Part shown: positions 1-8,550 of the stretch, piece by piece | Layout of the letters: every line of letters begins with the position of its first letter | How positions within the stretch are numbered: position 1 is the stretch's first letter | From: Lachnospiraceae bacterium | GTDB lineage: Bacteria; Bacillota; Clostridia; Lachnospirales; Lachnospiraceae | DNA: 43,598 bases | Assembly (NCBI GenBank): GCA_030531435.1 | Contig: JAUNNN010000013.1 | Coordinates: 1 to 43,598 of the forward strand | Reading direction: 5' to 3' | Program-made: the position numbers and the translations under genes | The notes under the pieces: model-generated | Told to the model about the DNA's origin: nothing | Databases searched by the model: none | What the model saw: only the letters and a program-made list of their open reading frames with translations

Positions 1-2438
1 CCATAAGCTGTTTCTGTTCCATCAACGCTGTTATCTGGCACAAGTTCATTATTTGCATTACTCATATATGGCATATGAGCGCCTCTGAAATGATGAAGAA
101 TAAATGCATTATTTATTGTCTCATCTATCGTAACTTTCTGTTCGTGCATTGCAGGATAGAAATCAGAATTAAGCCAGTGTGGTCCAACACCGTTATAAAC
201 ATTAATATTATCAATATCCAGTGTTGTAGCCTGGAATGTGGCCTTCAAAACATAAGGAACATATCTGTATACGCTCATCTTGTAAAGAAGTTTCCAAAGC
301 GCCTGTCTATCAATTGTAATATGAGCTTCCTCAATATTATCAACCATTCCTGCAGTTAAATCTTCAAAGAAAATATCTGGTGTATAAAACCTTACTGTAT
401 AGTCCTTATCATGAAGAGTTTTATAAAATTCCTTAGTTTTTTCAGAGCCAAATGCCTTACTTGTGTATTCATATCTCTTCATTGTGCCATCATATGGATA
501 TGCTGTTAGCATATGATGAAGCGCTGGATATGTTGGATAATACATTGAATCTTCTTTATCAAAGAAAGTAAAGTCATTTAGGAAATCAATTGAACCTGGA
601 TACTCTTCTAACATTCCATTAAGGGCCCATCTTCCAAAGGTGTCTGGCACTATTACGATTACATTATCACCCTTTGCAACCTTAAACTGATCTACTCCTG
701 AATACCACATATTCTCTTTTGTTTTTCCAATATGTGTAACAAATAATGAAAGCGTTGCTATAAGTACAATAATTGTAATAAAGCCTGCAGCATAAGTAAC
801 ACATTCGTAAATCTTCTTTCTAAAGATGCAGGCAAGAATAATGACTACTATCGCTACAGCTATATATATTGCAAGAGTAACTAAAGGATATGTACCAAGG
901 TCTACTGCCTCAATAAACTCACCATCTTCCATAATAAGTTCTTTATTTAAGAACATATACTGCACATATGATGCGACTGATACAGCTGTTAATATAACAA
1001 TTATTACTTTATTTACGATATCAGGAACAACGGTAAGTATTGTCACTAATACAGCAGTCACTAGAACTGCAATAGAAATAAACATCCACAAATAGTCTGT
1101 ATTTGTAAACGAAAATTCATCATAGTTTGAATAATAGATTTCTACTGGTCCAAGTATAAAGAAAAGAATTACAGGTAATAGCACTGCAAGAGTTGTTGCA
1201 ATAAGCTTATCCTTAAATCCTTTAGCAAACATCTCTTTATATTTTTTAAGATTAAGAGCATTGTATTCATCTTCTGCAAGAGGATTATTCATATACATAA
1301 ACGCATACATAAAGAGAAGCATAAATGGCACTTCAATTATCATGCTTTCTCCGTATGATGCAACAAGCATTGTCATAGTAAGAGCATATCCAAGCTTTGC
1401 AAAATGATTATCATTAACACTCTTTCTAAACTGTACAAGCCTTATATAAAGCATTGCCAGCGTTCCTACACAAACAAATGGCCCATATACTACTAACAAA
1501 TCAATAAAAGCATTACAGGTATCAAGTAATCCTGGTCTATATGCATCATTAGCTGTATAAATTGTGCCAACACCAGTTAATGCAAAATTTTTATAAATAT
1601 TTAAAAGATCTGGCCAAATAGTAAATCTACTATCAAAAATTGTTTTATAAAACATCTGATAATCAACAGGATTCACTCTTCTTCCAATGTACACATATAT
1701 AGCTGGAAGCAAGAATCCACCTGCAATGATTAATGCTGTTATCACATGATATATGGCCTTTTTACCATAGAATTTTCTTGGAATAAGTAAAAATACTGCA
1801 AAGAACACTAATGCAAAGAATGCTGTTCTTGATCTATACCAGGACATAATCTTATATCCAAGAGCAAATGTAAGCATTTCTATAGTAGTAATGATGTATA
1901 AATATTTCTGAATGAATAATACTACTGCATTAGTGCCATTATATTTACTCACTAAATATTTAACATACTCTTCAAGGAAGATTAGGAATATAAATCCACC
2001 TATTAATACAAGGCCACCATAGTTTATAGAATATCCTTTGAAATATCCTTTTACATCAATAGTCCAGTAAATAAAGAACACTGCAAACAAAGCTGCTGAT
2101 ATAAGAATTTCTGACTTCTTAAGCTTAATCTTATCAACAAGATACAGTGTCATTGTAAAATCAAATATTGGGAATATAGCATACTTACCTGTGCCTAAAA
2201 CAAGTAAATTAACAATAGATATGACATTTATTACAATCATAAGATAAAACAGCTTATCTTTAATTATTTCCTTAAGATCGCATACACATAAAAAAACTAT
2301 GATAAGTACAAATGCCATTATTTTTGCATTCATACTTTTCATAGTTTCATATAGCGTAAATGTATTCCAGTTAGCCATTAATAAAATGACTGCTGATATA
2401 AGTAATATTATATTTCCTGTTCTGGCTCTACGTTCCAT
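1..2438 (-). CDS. Polytopic membrane protein: O-antigen-ligase-like half fused to sulfatase/LtaS-like half (3' end cut by window)
   Basis: This open frame starts at ATG 2438 and runs off the left edge, giving at least 812 residues. Residues 1-380 hold about ten hydrophobic segments and a loop (GRRVNP near 252, FALTGVGTIYT near 285, then a helix with VVYGPFV near 316) that looks like the Wzy_C/O-antigen ligase family. Residues 410-570 form a second membrane block of about five helices. From residue 590 a soluble sulfatase/alkaline-phosphatase-type domain begins, with a probable metal-binding Asp599 in IVPDTFGRW and a Thr-containing stretch YYPTYPALHHMLT as candidate nucleophile region. Such domains in LtaS-like proteins move phosphoglycerol or phosphoethanolamine onto surface glycans. 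The start overlaps the end of the cell-wall hydrolase gene by 31 bp, so the two are probably co-transcribed. The sulfatase call is fairly sure; the ligase call is weaker. The rest of the domain lies outside the window. Confidence 0.72.
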   Translation of the reverse strand, partial: MERRARTGNIILLISAVILLMANWNTFTLYETMKSMNAKIMAFVLIIVFLCVCDLKEIIKDKLFYLMIVINVISIVNLLVLGTGKYAIFPIFDFTMTLYLVDKIKLKKSEILISAALFAVFFIYWTIDVKGYFKGYSINYGGLVLIGGFIFLIFLEEYVKYLVSKYNGTNAVVLFIQKYLYIITTIEMLTFALGYKIMSWYRSRTAFFALVFFAVFLLIPRKFYGKKAIYHVITALIIAGGFLLPAIYVYIGRRVNPVDYQMFYKTIFDSRFTIWPDLLNIYKNFALTGVGTIYTANDAYRPGLLDTCNAFIDLLVVYGPFVCVGTLAMLYIRLVQFRKSVNDNHFAKLGYALTMTMLVASYGESMIIEVPFMLLFMYAFMYMNNPLAEDEYNALNLKKYKEMFAKGFKDKLIATTLAVLLPVILFFILGPVEIYYSNYDEFSFTNTDYLWMFISIAVLVTAVLVTILTVVPDIVNKVIIVILTAVSVASYVQYMFLNKELIMEDGEFIEAVDLGTYPLVTLAIYIAVAIVVIILACIFRKKIYECVTYAAGFITIIVLIATLSLFVTHIGKTKENMWYSGVDQFKVAKGDNVIVIVPDTFGRWALNGMLEEYPGSIDFLNDFTFFDKEDSMYYPTYPALHHMLTAYPYDGTMKRYEYTSKAFGSEKTKEFYKTLHDKDYTVRFYTPDIFFEDLTAGMVDNIEEAHITIDRQALWKLLYKMSVYRYVPYVLKATFQATTLDIDNINVYNGVGPHWLNSDFYPAMHEQKVTIDETINNAFILHHFRGAHMPYMSNANNELVPDNSVDGTETAY

Positions 2439-3214
2439 GACTTTGCAAGTACCTCTTCTGGTTCTATTTCATCTTCATCAACAGGCACTGCAGCAGGATG
2501 GATATAAAAAGCGTGATCACCATAATAAGTTGCATACTGGAGTTTTCCCCAGTTTCTCTCTACGCTTGCAGAAATTCTTGATGTTTTCTTTGGGTTTCTA
2601 AAATTCAAAATCGCAGGGTTATCTAAAACTCTAAGATCATGATTTAAAACCTCATCAGCAATTTCCAATGTTTCTGCATCAGGTTCGGCAGCCGCAATTC
2701 CCCTTGAATGCGAAAACTGACCTGGCTGATATATAACATCTTTTACTGTGCTAGGATAAAGGTCTGATTCAATTCTATTTACTACTACTTCACCAATTGC
2801 AATCTTACCGTCTCTTGGCTGAGCATTTCCCTCATGCCAGATAAGCTTTGCAAGTAATTCAACATCTTCTTCTGAATACTTTGGTATAAATGGAAGTACG
2901 ATTTCTGGAACTTCTTCTACTTCCTCTTCTTCTACTACTTCTAACTCATCCTCTTCTTCAGTTTCTGTAAGAGTATTAATAGATGCAGCTTCAAGTAATA
3001 CTTCACTAAATGTTTTTACTTCTGTTTCAGTTTCTTCAACATCTTCTGCTTCAACTGTAGCTTCAATGCTGTTTTCGTTTTCAAGAAATCCCTGAAGAGT
3101 AACTTCAGATGTAACCTCTGGTACTGCTACAGCAACTTCTTCGGCGTTTACCCCACCAATCATTGCAATAGATAATACTAATGCAGCAGGGATAACCGTC
3201 ATAAGTTTCTTCAT
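2408..3214 (-). CDS. Secreted cell-wall hydrolase, SleB/CwlJ (Hydrolase_2) family
   Basis: 268 residues. Residues 1-24 are a Sec signal peptide ending GGVNA. Residues 45-105 are a very acidic, Glu-rich linker. Residues 117-245 form the SleB/CwlJ-type domain with WHEGN (Glu128 as likely catalytic acid), GKIAIGEVVVNRI and YQPGQFS, all typical of this lytic transglycosylase/amidase-like family that cuts peptidoglycan. In spore formers these proteins act in germination. Here the signal peptide and acidic linker fit a secreted protein for wall growth or turnover, and nothing nearby suggests sporulation. An AAGGAG site precedes the ATG, and a strong promoter lies upstream. The downstream membrane transferase overlaps its 3' end, suggesting a two-gene envelope operon. 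Confidence 0.85.
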   Translation of the reverse strand: MKKLMTVIPAALVLSIAMIGGVNAEEVAVAVPEVTSEVTLQGFLENENSIEATVEAEDVEETETEVKTFSEVLLEAASINTLTETEEEDELEVVEEEEVEEVPEIVLPFIPKYSEEDVELLAKLIWHEGNAQPRDGKIAIGEVVVNRIESDLYPSTVKDVIYQPGQFSHSRGIAAAEPDAETLEIADEVLNHDLRVLDNPAILNFRNPKKTSRISASVERNWGKLQYATYYGDHAFYIHPAAVPVDEDEIEPEEVLAKSWNVEPEQEI

Positions 3215-3260
3215 ATTTATCTCCTTACCTCACTATGAACCTTTCCATAGCACATAATGG

Positions 3261-3289
3261 GTTATACCATATATAGATATATGCGTCAA
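3261..3289 (-). promoter_or_regulatory. Sigma-A promoter of the cell-wall hydrolase operon
   Basis: On the minus strand TTGACG (3284-3289) and TATAAC (3261-3266) are separated by exactly 17 bp. The leader before the ATG at 3214 is about 40 nt. The match is near consensus and is the only good one in the 3215-3494 gap. The rest of that gap is AT-rich with no other structure I can name, apart from the hairpin at its left end. Confidence 0.65.
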
Positions 3290-3463
3290 AAAATGGCACA
3301 AAGATAAAATATGAAATTATATGTTACATATGCACAATATAATTCGCATTATAGTGTTTCCATTGTTACTTATTCACAATAATTATTGCAAATATATTAT
3401 GTAAACTTGCGAATTCATATAACATTTTGGGTAAATACCCTCAATTTTCTTTCAATATTATAC

Positions 3464-3496
3464 AAAAGAGTCCTTATTATTGCAAAGGACTCTTTT
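3464..3496 (-). terminator. Hairpin terminator of the hybrid kinase operon
   Basis: A perfect 12-bp inverted repeat (3464-3475 with 3485-3496) with a 9-nt loop begins inside the stop codon of the hybrid histidine kinase. The T-tract that follows on the minus strand is weak, so termination may be partial. Confidence 0.6.
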
Positions 3497-5228
3497 ACTT
3501 ATACATTTCTTTCTTTTCATCTGGCAAATAATCAAATATTAGCTGTTCAAGCTTTGGCGGCGATACTGGCTTTGATAAATAGTCATCAAATCCTGCCTTT
3601 AAGTAGAACTCTCTTGAACCAGATAACGCATTAGCTGTTAAAGCTACAGTTGTTGTATCATGATTTAGATGTAGCTTTTCCCATTTAAGTCTATTTAATA
3701 CATCTATTCCATCCATTCCAGGCATCATATGATCAAGGAATATAATATCGTATTTTGTGTTTTCCATAAGTTTTAGAGCTTCTTCACCACTACCAGCATC
3801 ATCAACCTGGACTTTTATTCTTTTAAGAAGTTTTAGGAAGACTATCCTGTTCATTTTATTATCATCAACTACAAGTAGCTTTGCATCTGGTGCAATAAAA
3901 CGAACATCTGCCTCCTTCTTATCAACCTTCTTGGATGAGATACCGCCTATGTCTCCTATAGTATCATATCTCATAATCTTTTGATTAATTGTGAATGAGA
4001 ATGTTGACCCAACGCCATATTCACTCTCAACATTTAGGCTTGAACCCATCATTTCAAGAAGTGTTGATGTAATTGTAAGTCCAAGACCTGTTCCTTCAAC
4101 ATTTCTATTTTTAACAGTATCAAGACGTTTAAACTTAGTGAAAAGTTTCTCCCTATCTTCGTCTTTAATTCCAATACCAGAATCCTTAACGCTAAAACTA
4201 AGGGCTACATTATTGTCAGTTGCATTTCCACCCACCTGTAATGTAACTGAACCTTTCTTAGTATATTTGATAGCATTTGTTACCAAATTGATAAGAATCT
4301 GTCTTATACGTACATCATCGCCAAATAACCCACTTGGAAGCTTTTCATCAACTTCTAAATTAAATTCAAGTTCTTTTGCTATGGCCTTTGTTTTTGTGAG
4401 ATTTACTACATCATTAATTAGAGCTGCAAGATCATATGAAACCGGAACAATTTCCATTTTACCTGATTCTATTTTTGAGATATCAAGTATATCATTTACA
4501 AGAGACAATAGATTTTGTCCAGCTGCATCTATATCATTTGCATACTCGATAGTATTCTTTTCATTACTCTCTCTTAATATCATTGTATTAAGACCAAGAA
4601 TAGCATTAATAGGAGTTCTGATTTCATGAGACATATTGGCAAGGAATGTACTCTTCGCTGTATTTGCACCCTTTTCCTTAACAAATCTATCTTCAATAAG
4701 AAGAATCATATCATCATAGCTCTGATTCTGTTCTTTGATCATCTGCATCATTCTGGATGTTTTATCTGCAAACACAAATGAAACCCAGTAAGCTATAACA
4801 ATAGAGCCTATAAACGCTAGACAATCCATTGCATCGAATTCCTTTAAAAATACGCACATGAATATCGCTATAGCTGAATCAAGCAAAGCCATTACAGAAA
4901 ATAAATACTTTCTCATTCCTGCTACATTAATAAGCCATATATTGTATAAGTAGAAAACTAAAAGCGCCGGTCTGTTAAAATCTATTGAAAAAATACACGA
5001 AAAAATAGTCAGGCCAAAAATTTCAATAAAATAAAACATTCTTATCTGGCCCTCAGTTTCAAATTTAAGCATAACAAGCGTTAAAAATGTAATCAGCCAC
5101 GTTACTGCCACAATAAAGTTTGCAACGCTAAGTCCAGTGTGCATAAATCTGGCTAATATACTACCTATGCCTAATGTACCAAATACTATAATCGAAAAAA
5201 TTCGTACTATTCTATAGCCGTTTTCCAA
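3495..5228 (-). CDS. Membrane hybrid histidine kinase with C-terminal receiver domain
   Basis: 577 residues. Residues 8-155 contain about five or six membrane helices with little extracytoplasmic loop, so the sensor region probably senses within the membrane. A short coil (159-190) leads to a HisKA domain with phospho-acceptor His201 in MSHEIRTP. The HATPase domain has the N box (NLVTNAIKYT, Asn318), DSGIGI and GTGLGL. The receiver domain (about 449-565) has acidic VVDD, phospho-acceptor Asp499 in IFLDHMMPG and Lys553 in SKPVS. All catalytic residues are present. There is no DNA-binding output, so phosphate must pass to another protein or the receiver must regulate the kinase. It is the last gene of the EAL / DGK-like / kinase operon, 11 bp after the middle gene, so its target may be c-di-GMP or lipid signalling. 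Confidence 0.9.
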   Translation of the reverse strand: MENGYRIVRIFSIIVFGTLGIGSILARFMHTGLSVANFIVAVTWLITFLTLVMLKFETEGQIRMFYFIEIFGLTIFSCIFSIDFNRPALLVFYLYNIWLINVAGMRKYLFSVMALLDSAIAIFMCVFLKEFDAMDCLAFIGSIVIAYWVSFVFADKTSRMMQMIKEQNQSYDDMILLIEDRFVKEKGANTAKSTFLANMSHEIRTPINAILGLNTMILRESNEKNTIEYANDIDAAGQNLLSLVNDILDISKIESGKMEIVPVSYDLAALINDVVNLTKTKAIAKELEFNLEVDEKLPSGLFGDDVRIRQILINLVTNAIKYTKKGSVTLQVGGNATDNNVALSFSVKDSGIGIKDEDREKLFTKFKRLDTVKNRNVEGTGLGLTITSTLLEMMGSSLNVESEYGVGSTFSFTINQKIMRYDTIGDIGGISSKKVDKKEADVRFIAPDAKLLVVDDNKMNRIVFLKLLKRIKVQVDDAGSGEEALKLMENTKYDIIFLDHMMPGMDGIDVLNRLKWEKLHLNHDTTTVALTANALSGSREFYLKAGFDDYLSKPVSPPKLEQLIFDYLPDEKKEMYK

Positions 5229-5239
5229 AGTATCACCTT

Positions 5240-6151
5240 TTAGTTAATTTCTATCATCTTAGGAACTATAAATTTAAGTCCCCTTTCAACTATCTCCATA
5301 TGCCAATAGTTATCGGCATCAACAAGTTCACCATCAAAGTTCACGAAAATGTCTTTTCCATCCTCTGTCCTTAAATCGCATTCTGTTATTTCTCCTGTAA
5401 TAACCTCATCAAGGACTTCGTTTAGTTTTCCACCAACAAGCTTAAATAATAATCTCGTAAGCTGTAGACGGCTTTTATTAAAAATAAATGTATAGCTTAA
5501 TTTACCATCTCTATAGTCAAACTTATCAGAGAATTTAATTCCTCCGCCAAGCACATACCCATTACCAATAATAGCCTCTGAAATATAATCCGATACACTT
5601 ATTCCGTTGTATGTAATAGTAACACGCTGCTTCTTGGAGCTAAAAATTGCCCTGAAAAATGGAAGTGCAAAAGCAAGCTTTTTCCCTAGTACTTCGAATT
5701 CTTCCGATGTCATAACATATTTTGAATATTCAGCATCTGTTCCAAAGGAAACTGTATTTACAGCTACACCATGATTAGTCTTAATATAATCAATATCTAC
5801 AACATTACCATTAATTAGGTTATTTAAATCCTTAAAATATGCTTCATCTTCGCCAAAAACCTTAAGGAAGTCGTTAGTTGCACCATATGGGCAAAACGCA
5901 AATTCAGCGTCCTGATAATCTATTGCTTTATTCACAACATTTCTAAAGGTTCCAGACCCTCCAATGCAATAAAACCTAAGCTTTTCACCTTCGAAAAACC
6001 TTATCATTCTCTCTGCAATATCGCCTTCCATGCCTTTTTTACTTGTGTTAAAGACATAGTATTTGATATTACTGTCAGACAACATTTCTTTTATTGCATC
6101 TCCATATCTAGGTGGAGCCACTAAAGTATTAATAATAAATATATGAATCAT
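5240..6151 (-). CDS. Diacylglycerol-kinase-family (DAGKc) lipid kinase-like protein with altered GGDGT motif
   Basis: 303 residues, the usual length for the DgkB/YegS/BmrU family, which phosphorylates diacylglycerol or related lipids with ATP at the inner membrane face. The N-terminal nucleotide domain has an INP-like start (IINTLVAPP), then GGSGT at 64-68 where the family has GGDGT, and PYGATND at 88-94 for the usual P-x-GTxND. The C-terminal beta-sandwich keeps GNGYVLGGG and FDYRDGKL, and ends with VNFDGELV. The Asp-to-Ser change falls in the nucleotide/metal site, so activity is uncertain; it could be a weak kinase or a lipid sensor. It lies between an EAL phosphodiesterase gene (34 bp upstream) and a hybrid kinase gene (11 bp downstream). 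Confidence 0.8.
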   Translation of the reverse strand: MIHIFIINTLVAPPRYGDAIKEMLSDSNIKYYVFNTSKKGMEGDIAERMIRFFEGEKLRFYCIGGSGTFRNVVNKAIDYQDAEFAFCPYGATNDFLKVFGEDEAYFKDLNNLINGNVVDIDYIKTNHGVAVNTVSFGTDAEYSKYVMTSEEFEVLGKKLAFALPFFRAIFSSKKQRVTITYNGISVSDYISEAIIGNGYVLGGGIKFSDKFDYRDGKLSYTFIFNKSRLQLTRLLFKLVGGKLNEVLDEVITGEITECDLRTEDGKDIFVNFDGELVDADNYWHMEIVERGLKFIVPKMIEIN

Positions 6152-6185
6152 ATATTACTTACCTACTATTTACTGAATAAATAAA

Positions 6186-8399
6186 TTACTTAATCTTTTC
6201 TTCAAACTCTGCAGCTGGTAAAGGCTTTGAGAAGAAATAGCCCTGAATATCATTACATTTCATTCCATGTAATATGTCTATCTGTTGCTTATCCTCTACT
6301 CCCTCAACAGTAATATATAGTCCAAGTTCATTACCAAGCTCTATAGTCTGATTTATTATGATTCTTCCATAGTCATTTAAAATCTCATCAACAAGACTCT
6401 TATCAATTTTAAGAGTGTCAAAGCATCTCATATTTAGCGTTGAAAGCGATGAATATCCAGATCCAAAATCATCCATAAGAATCTTTATTCCATTCTCTCT
6501 AAACTTAGTAAGGAGGTCTAATATATTGTCATTTCCACCAAGTATTGTTTCTGTAACTTCTATTTGCACATCACTTGGCTTTAAATTGTATTTAGAGAGA
6601 ATACTCATATATGTTTCAACAACTTTATCTCTATAGAATGTTGCTCTTGAAACATTAATAGAAACAGGAACCGTAGAATATCCTTTATCCTTCCATTCTC
6701 TTATCTGTCTGCAGGTATGTTCAAATACATACTCATCAAGTCTTGCAATCTCACCATTTTTTTCAAGACGAGGTATAAATGCACCTGGTGGGAGAATCAT
6801 ACCATCTCTTTTTCTCCATCTTACAAGTGCTTCTGCGCCAGTCATCTTTTCACCAGATATGCTGTATTTTGGCTGGTACCACACTTCGAAACGCTCTTCT
6901 TCTAGTGCAATTTCAAAGTATTCTTCTATATTTTTATTTAATGTCTGCTTTTCGTAGTCTTCTTCACTATAAAATGATACAAACTTAGTAGAACCCCATG
7001 TATCATATGATGTATATTCTGCCTTTGAATATGCTGTTTTTACATCATTTTCTTCTGAAATTCTGCATACTCCAAACTTAGGGAATACCCATGGAATATT
7101 ATTTTCATGCCCTGCTTCATGAATAAGATCTCTTAATTTATTAAGCCTTTCCTCTACTGCGACATTACTTCTTTCATTAAAATAAAGTACAAAGGTATCA
7201 ATATGATCATGACCTGCATATTCACCATACTTCATGAAGTTTTTAATTACATCCCAGATTATTTTTACTAATTCATTACTTTTTTCTATTCCAGTAGCAA
7301 CAGATGTATGGGTAAAGTCCTCAAGATTCATAAATGCAATATAGCCACCGCGTTTTACGCTTTTCATATTGTCTAAAAATCTTGGTAGATTTGCTCCACC
7401 TGTTACAGGTGATGTATACGCAAGTTTATATGTTAATCTACGCTGATTTCTAAAGAAATATCTTGTACCAAGTATAGTCACTGTGATGACCAGCATTACA
7501 ATTGCAATCATCCTGTATAAGTTTCTTTGTACGCCCCAAAACTTGAGCATAAGATACTCACTTGGCACAACTGATAAAATGTACCAGGTTGAATTATTTT
7601 CCATAATTTCAACTGGTGTAAAAATAAAGTAGTATTCCTTATCCTTTATTTCAAACATTCCATCCATGTATGATTCTCTTACGATTGTTTCAGCAAAACT
7701 TACGTTTCCACTATTACCGTGATCTGTAATCTCAATATCAGCAAGGGTAACTCTGTGATACACTGGCAAAATATCTTCATTAGATGAAACTACAATTTCA
7801 CCAGAATGATTTATAACGAAATTATCACCGTATCCTTCAAAGCTCTTAATGCTTAATTCATCACTTAATGAATCTAATTTATATGTAAGTCCTGCAATTC
7901 CATCAATTTCACCTGAATTATTATGAAGTGGCATACTCATAACAATTATTTTCTCTTTATCATCAGAAATTGAATCTATTAAAATATCTGAAATATATGT
8001 ATCTCCAGATATACTTCTTTTAAAGAAATCGCGGAACATAACATTACTTCCAGAACCATCTGTAGCATGAACTATTCCATCTTTGTCAACTATACCAAGT
8101 CTCTTTAAGTCAAATGACTCGACAACAGGTACAAAGTTGTCAATTATATTATTTCGATTTTCGCCTTCTTTTTCGAAACTTACAGCGACGCTCTGTAAAA
8201 GATTGTATCTTGTCTCAACCTGCTCTGATAGTGTGGCTGCATATTGATCTGATACATCAGACAAGCTTTGTTTGAGCTGATTTGTGTAGTTATCCATTAT
8301 TAAAAGAGCACAGCGAACTACTGCTCCAACAATAAATGCCATACAAATTATTGCTACACAAATATATGTTATTAATTTGGTCTTTCTCTGTCTGTTCAT
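6186..8399 (-). CDS. Membrane c-di-GMP phosphodiesterase: Cache sensor, degenerate GGDEF, intact EAL
   Basis: 737 residues from the chosen start. An ATG 21 bp upstream is possible, but AGGGTGG precedes this second ATG and the predicted transcript begins only a few bases before the first. Two membrane helices (about 8-33 and 296-316) flank a dCache-like extracellular sensor. The GGDEF domain is degenerate: the signature position reads AGHDH (about 395-399), so it cannot make c-di-GMP and may bind GTP as a regulator. The EAL domain (about 490-735) keeps EALVRW (Glu523), EVTET, DDFGSG, KIDKSL and EGVE, so hydrolysis of c-di-GMP to pGpG is expected. It heads an operon with a DGK-like protein and a hybrid kinase. 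Confidence 0.9.
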   Translation of the reverse strand: MNRQRKTKLITYICVAIICMAFIVGAVVRCALLIMDNYTNQLKQSLSDVSDQYAATLSEQVETRYNLLQSVAVSFEKEGENRNNIIDNFVPVVESFDLKRLGIVDKDGIVHATDGSGSNVMFRDFFKRSISGDTYISDILIDSISDDKEKIIVMSMPLHNNSGEIDGIAGLTYKLDSLSDELSIKSFEGYGDNFVINHSGEIVVSSNEDILPVYHRVTLADIEITDHGNSGNVSFAETIVRESYMDGMFEIKDKEYYFIFTPVEIMENNSTWYILSVVPSEYLMLKFWGVQRNLYRMIAIVMLVITVTILGTRYFFRNQRRLTYKLAYTSPVTGGANLPRFLDNMKSVKRGGYIAFMNLEDFTHTSVATGIEKSNELVKIIWDVIKNFMKYGEYAGHDHIDTFVLYFNERSNVAVEERLNKLRDLIHEAGHENNIPWVFPKFGVCRISEENDVKTAYSKAEYTSYDTWGSTKFVSFYSEEDYEKQTLNKNIEEYFEIALEEERFEVWYQPKYSISGEKMTGAEALVRWRKRDGMILPPGAFIPRLEKNGEIARLDEYVFEHTCRQIREWKDKGYSTVPVSINVSRATFYRDKVVETYMSILSKYNLKPSDVQIEVTETILGGNDNILDLLTKFRENGIKILMDDFGSGYSSLSTLNMRCFDTLKIDKSLVDEILNDYGRIIINQTIELGNELGLYITVEGVEDKQQIDILHGMKCNDIQGYFFSKPLPAAEFEEKIK

Positions 8400-8429
8400 G
8401 TAACCACCCTTTATCCCCATTTAATCATG

Positions 8430-8458
8430 ATTTTACAACAATAATGAGCACATGTAAA
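8430..8458 (-). promoter_or_regulatory. Sigma-A promoter of the EAL / DGK-like / kinase operon
   Basis: On the minus strand TTTACA (8453-8458) and TAAAAT (8430-8435) are 17 bp apart. The -35 lies inside one of two near-identical direct repeats, TTGTTGACAT and TTGTTTACAT, that start 13 bp apart and could be a regulator site. The predicted start of transcription is about 24 nt before the preferred ATG at 8399. Confidence 0.55.
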
Positions 8459-8501
8459 CAATTTATGTCAACAATTTTTATTGGAATTTTTTACAATAAA
8501 C

Positions 8502-8534
8502 AAAAGAAAAAGGACGCTCATTTCTGAGCGTCCT
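8502..8534 (-). terminator. Rho-independent terminator of the chemoreceptor gene
   Basis: A perfect 10-bp stem (8511-8520 with 8525-8534) with a 4-nt loop is followed on the minus strand by TTTTTCTTTTG. It lies 17 bp after the chemoreceptor stop codon. Confidence 0.9.
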
Positions 8535-8550
8535 CATAATCATTTTTTAA

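Noticed and set aside
2299-2601. Plus-strand open frame over the hydrolase/membrane protein overlap
   Set aside because: It is antisense to two well-supported genes and has no ribosome site or recognisable protein features.
3991-4629. 212-codon plus-strand open frame inside the hybrid kinase
   Set aside because: It is antisense to conserved kinase domains, and its product shows no recognisable domain.
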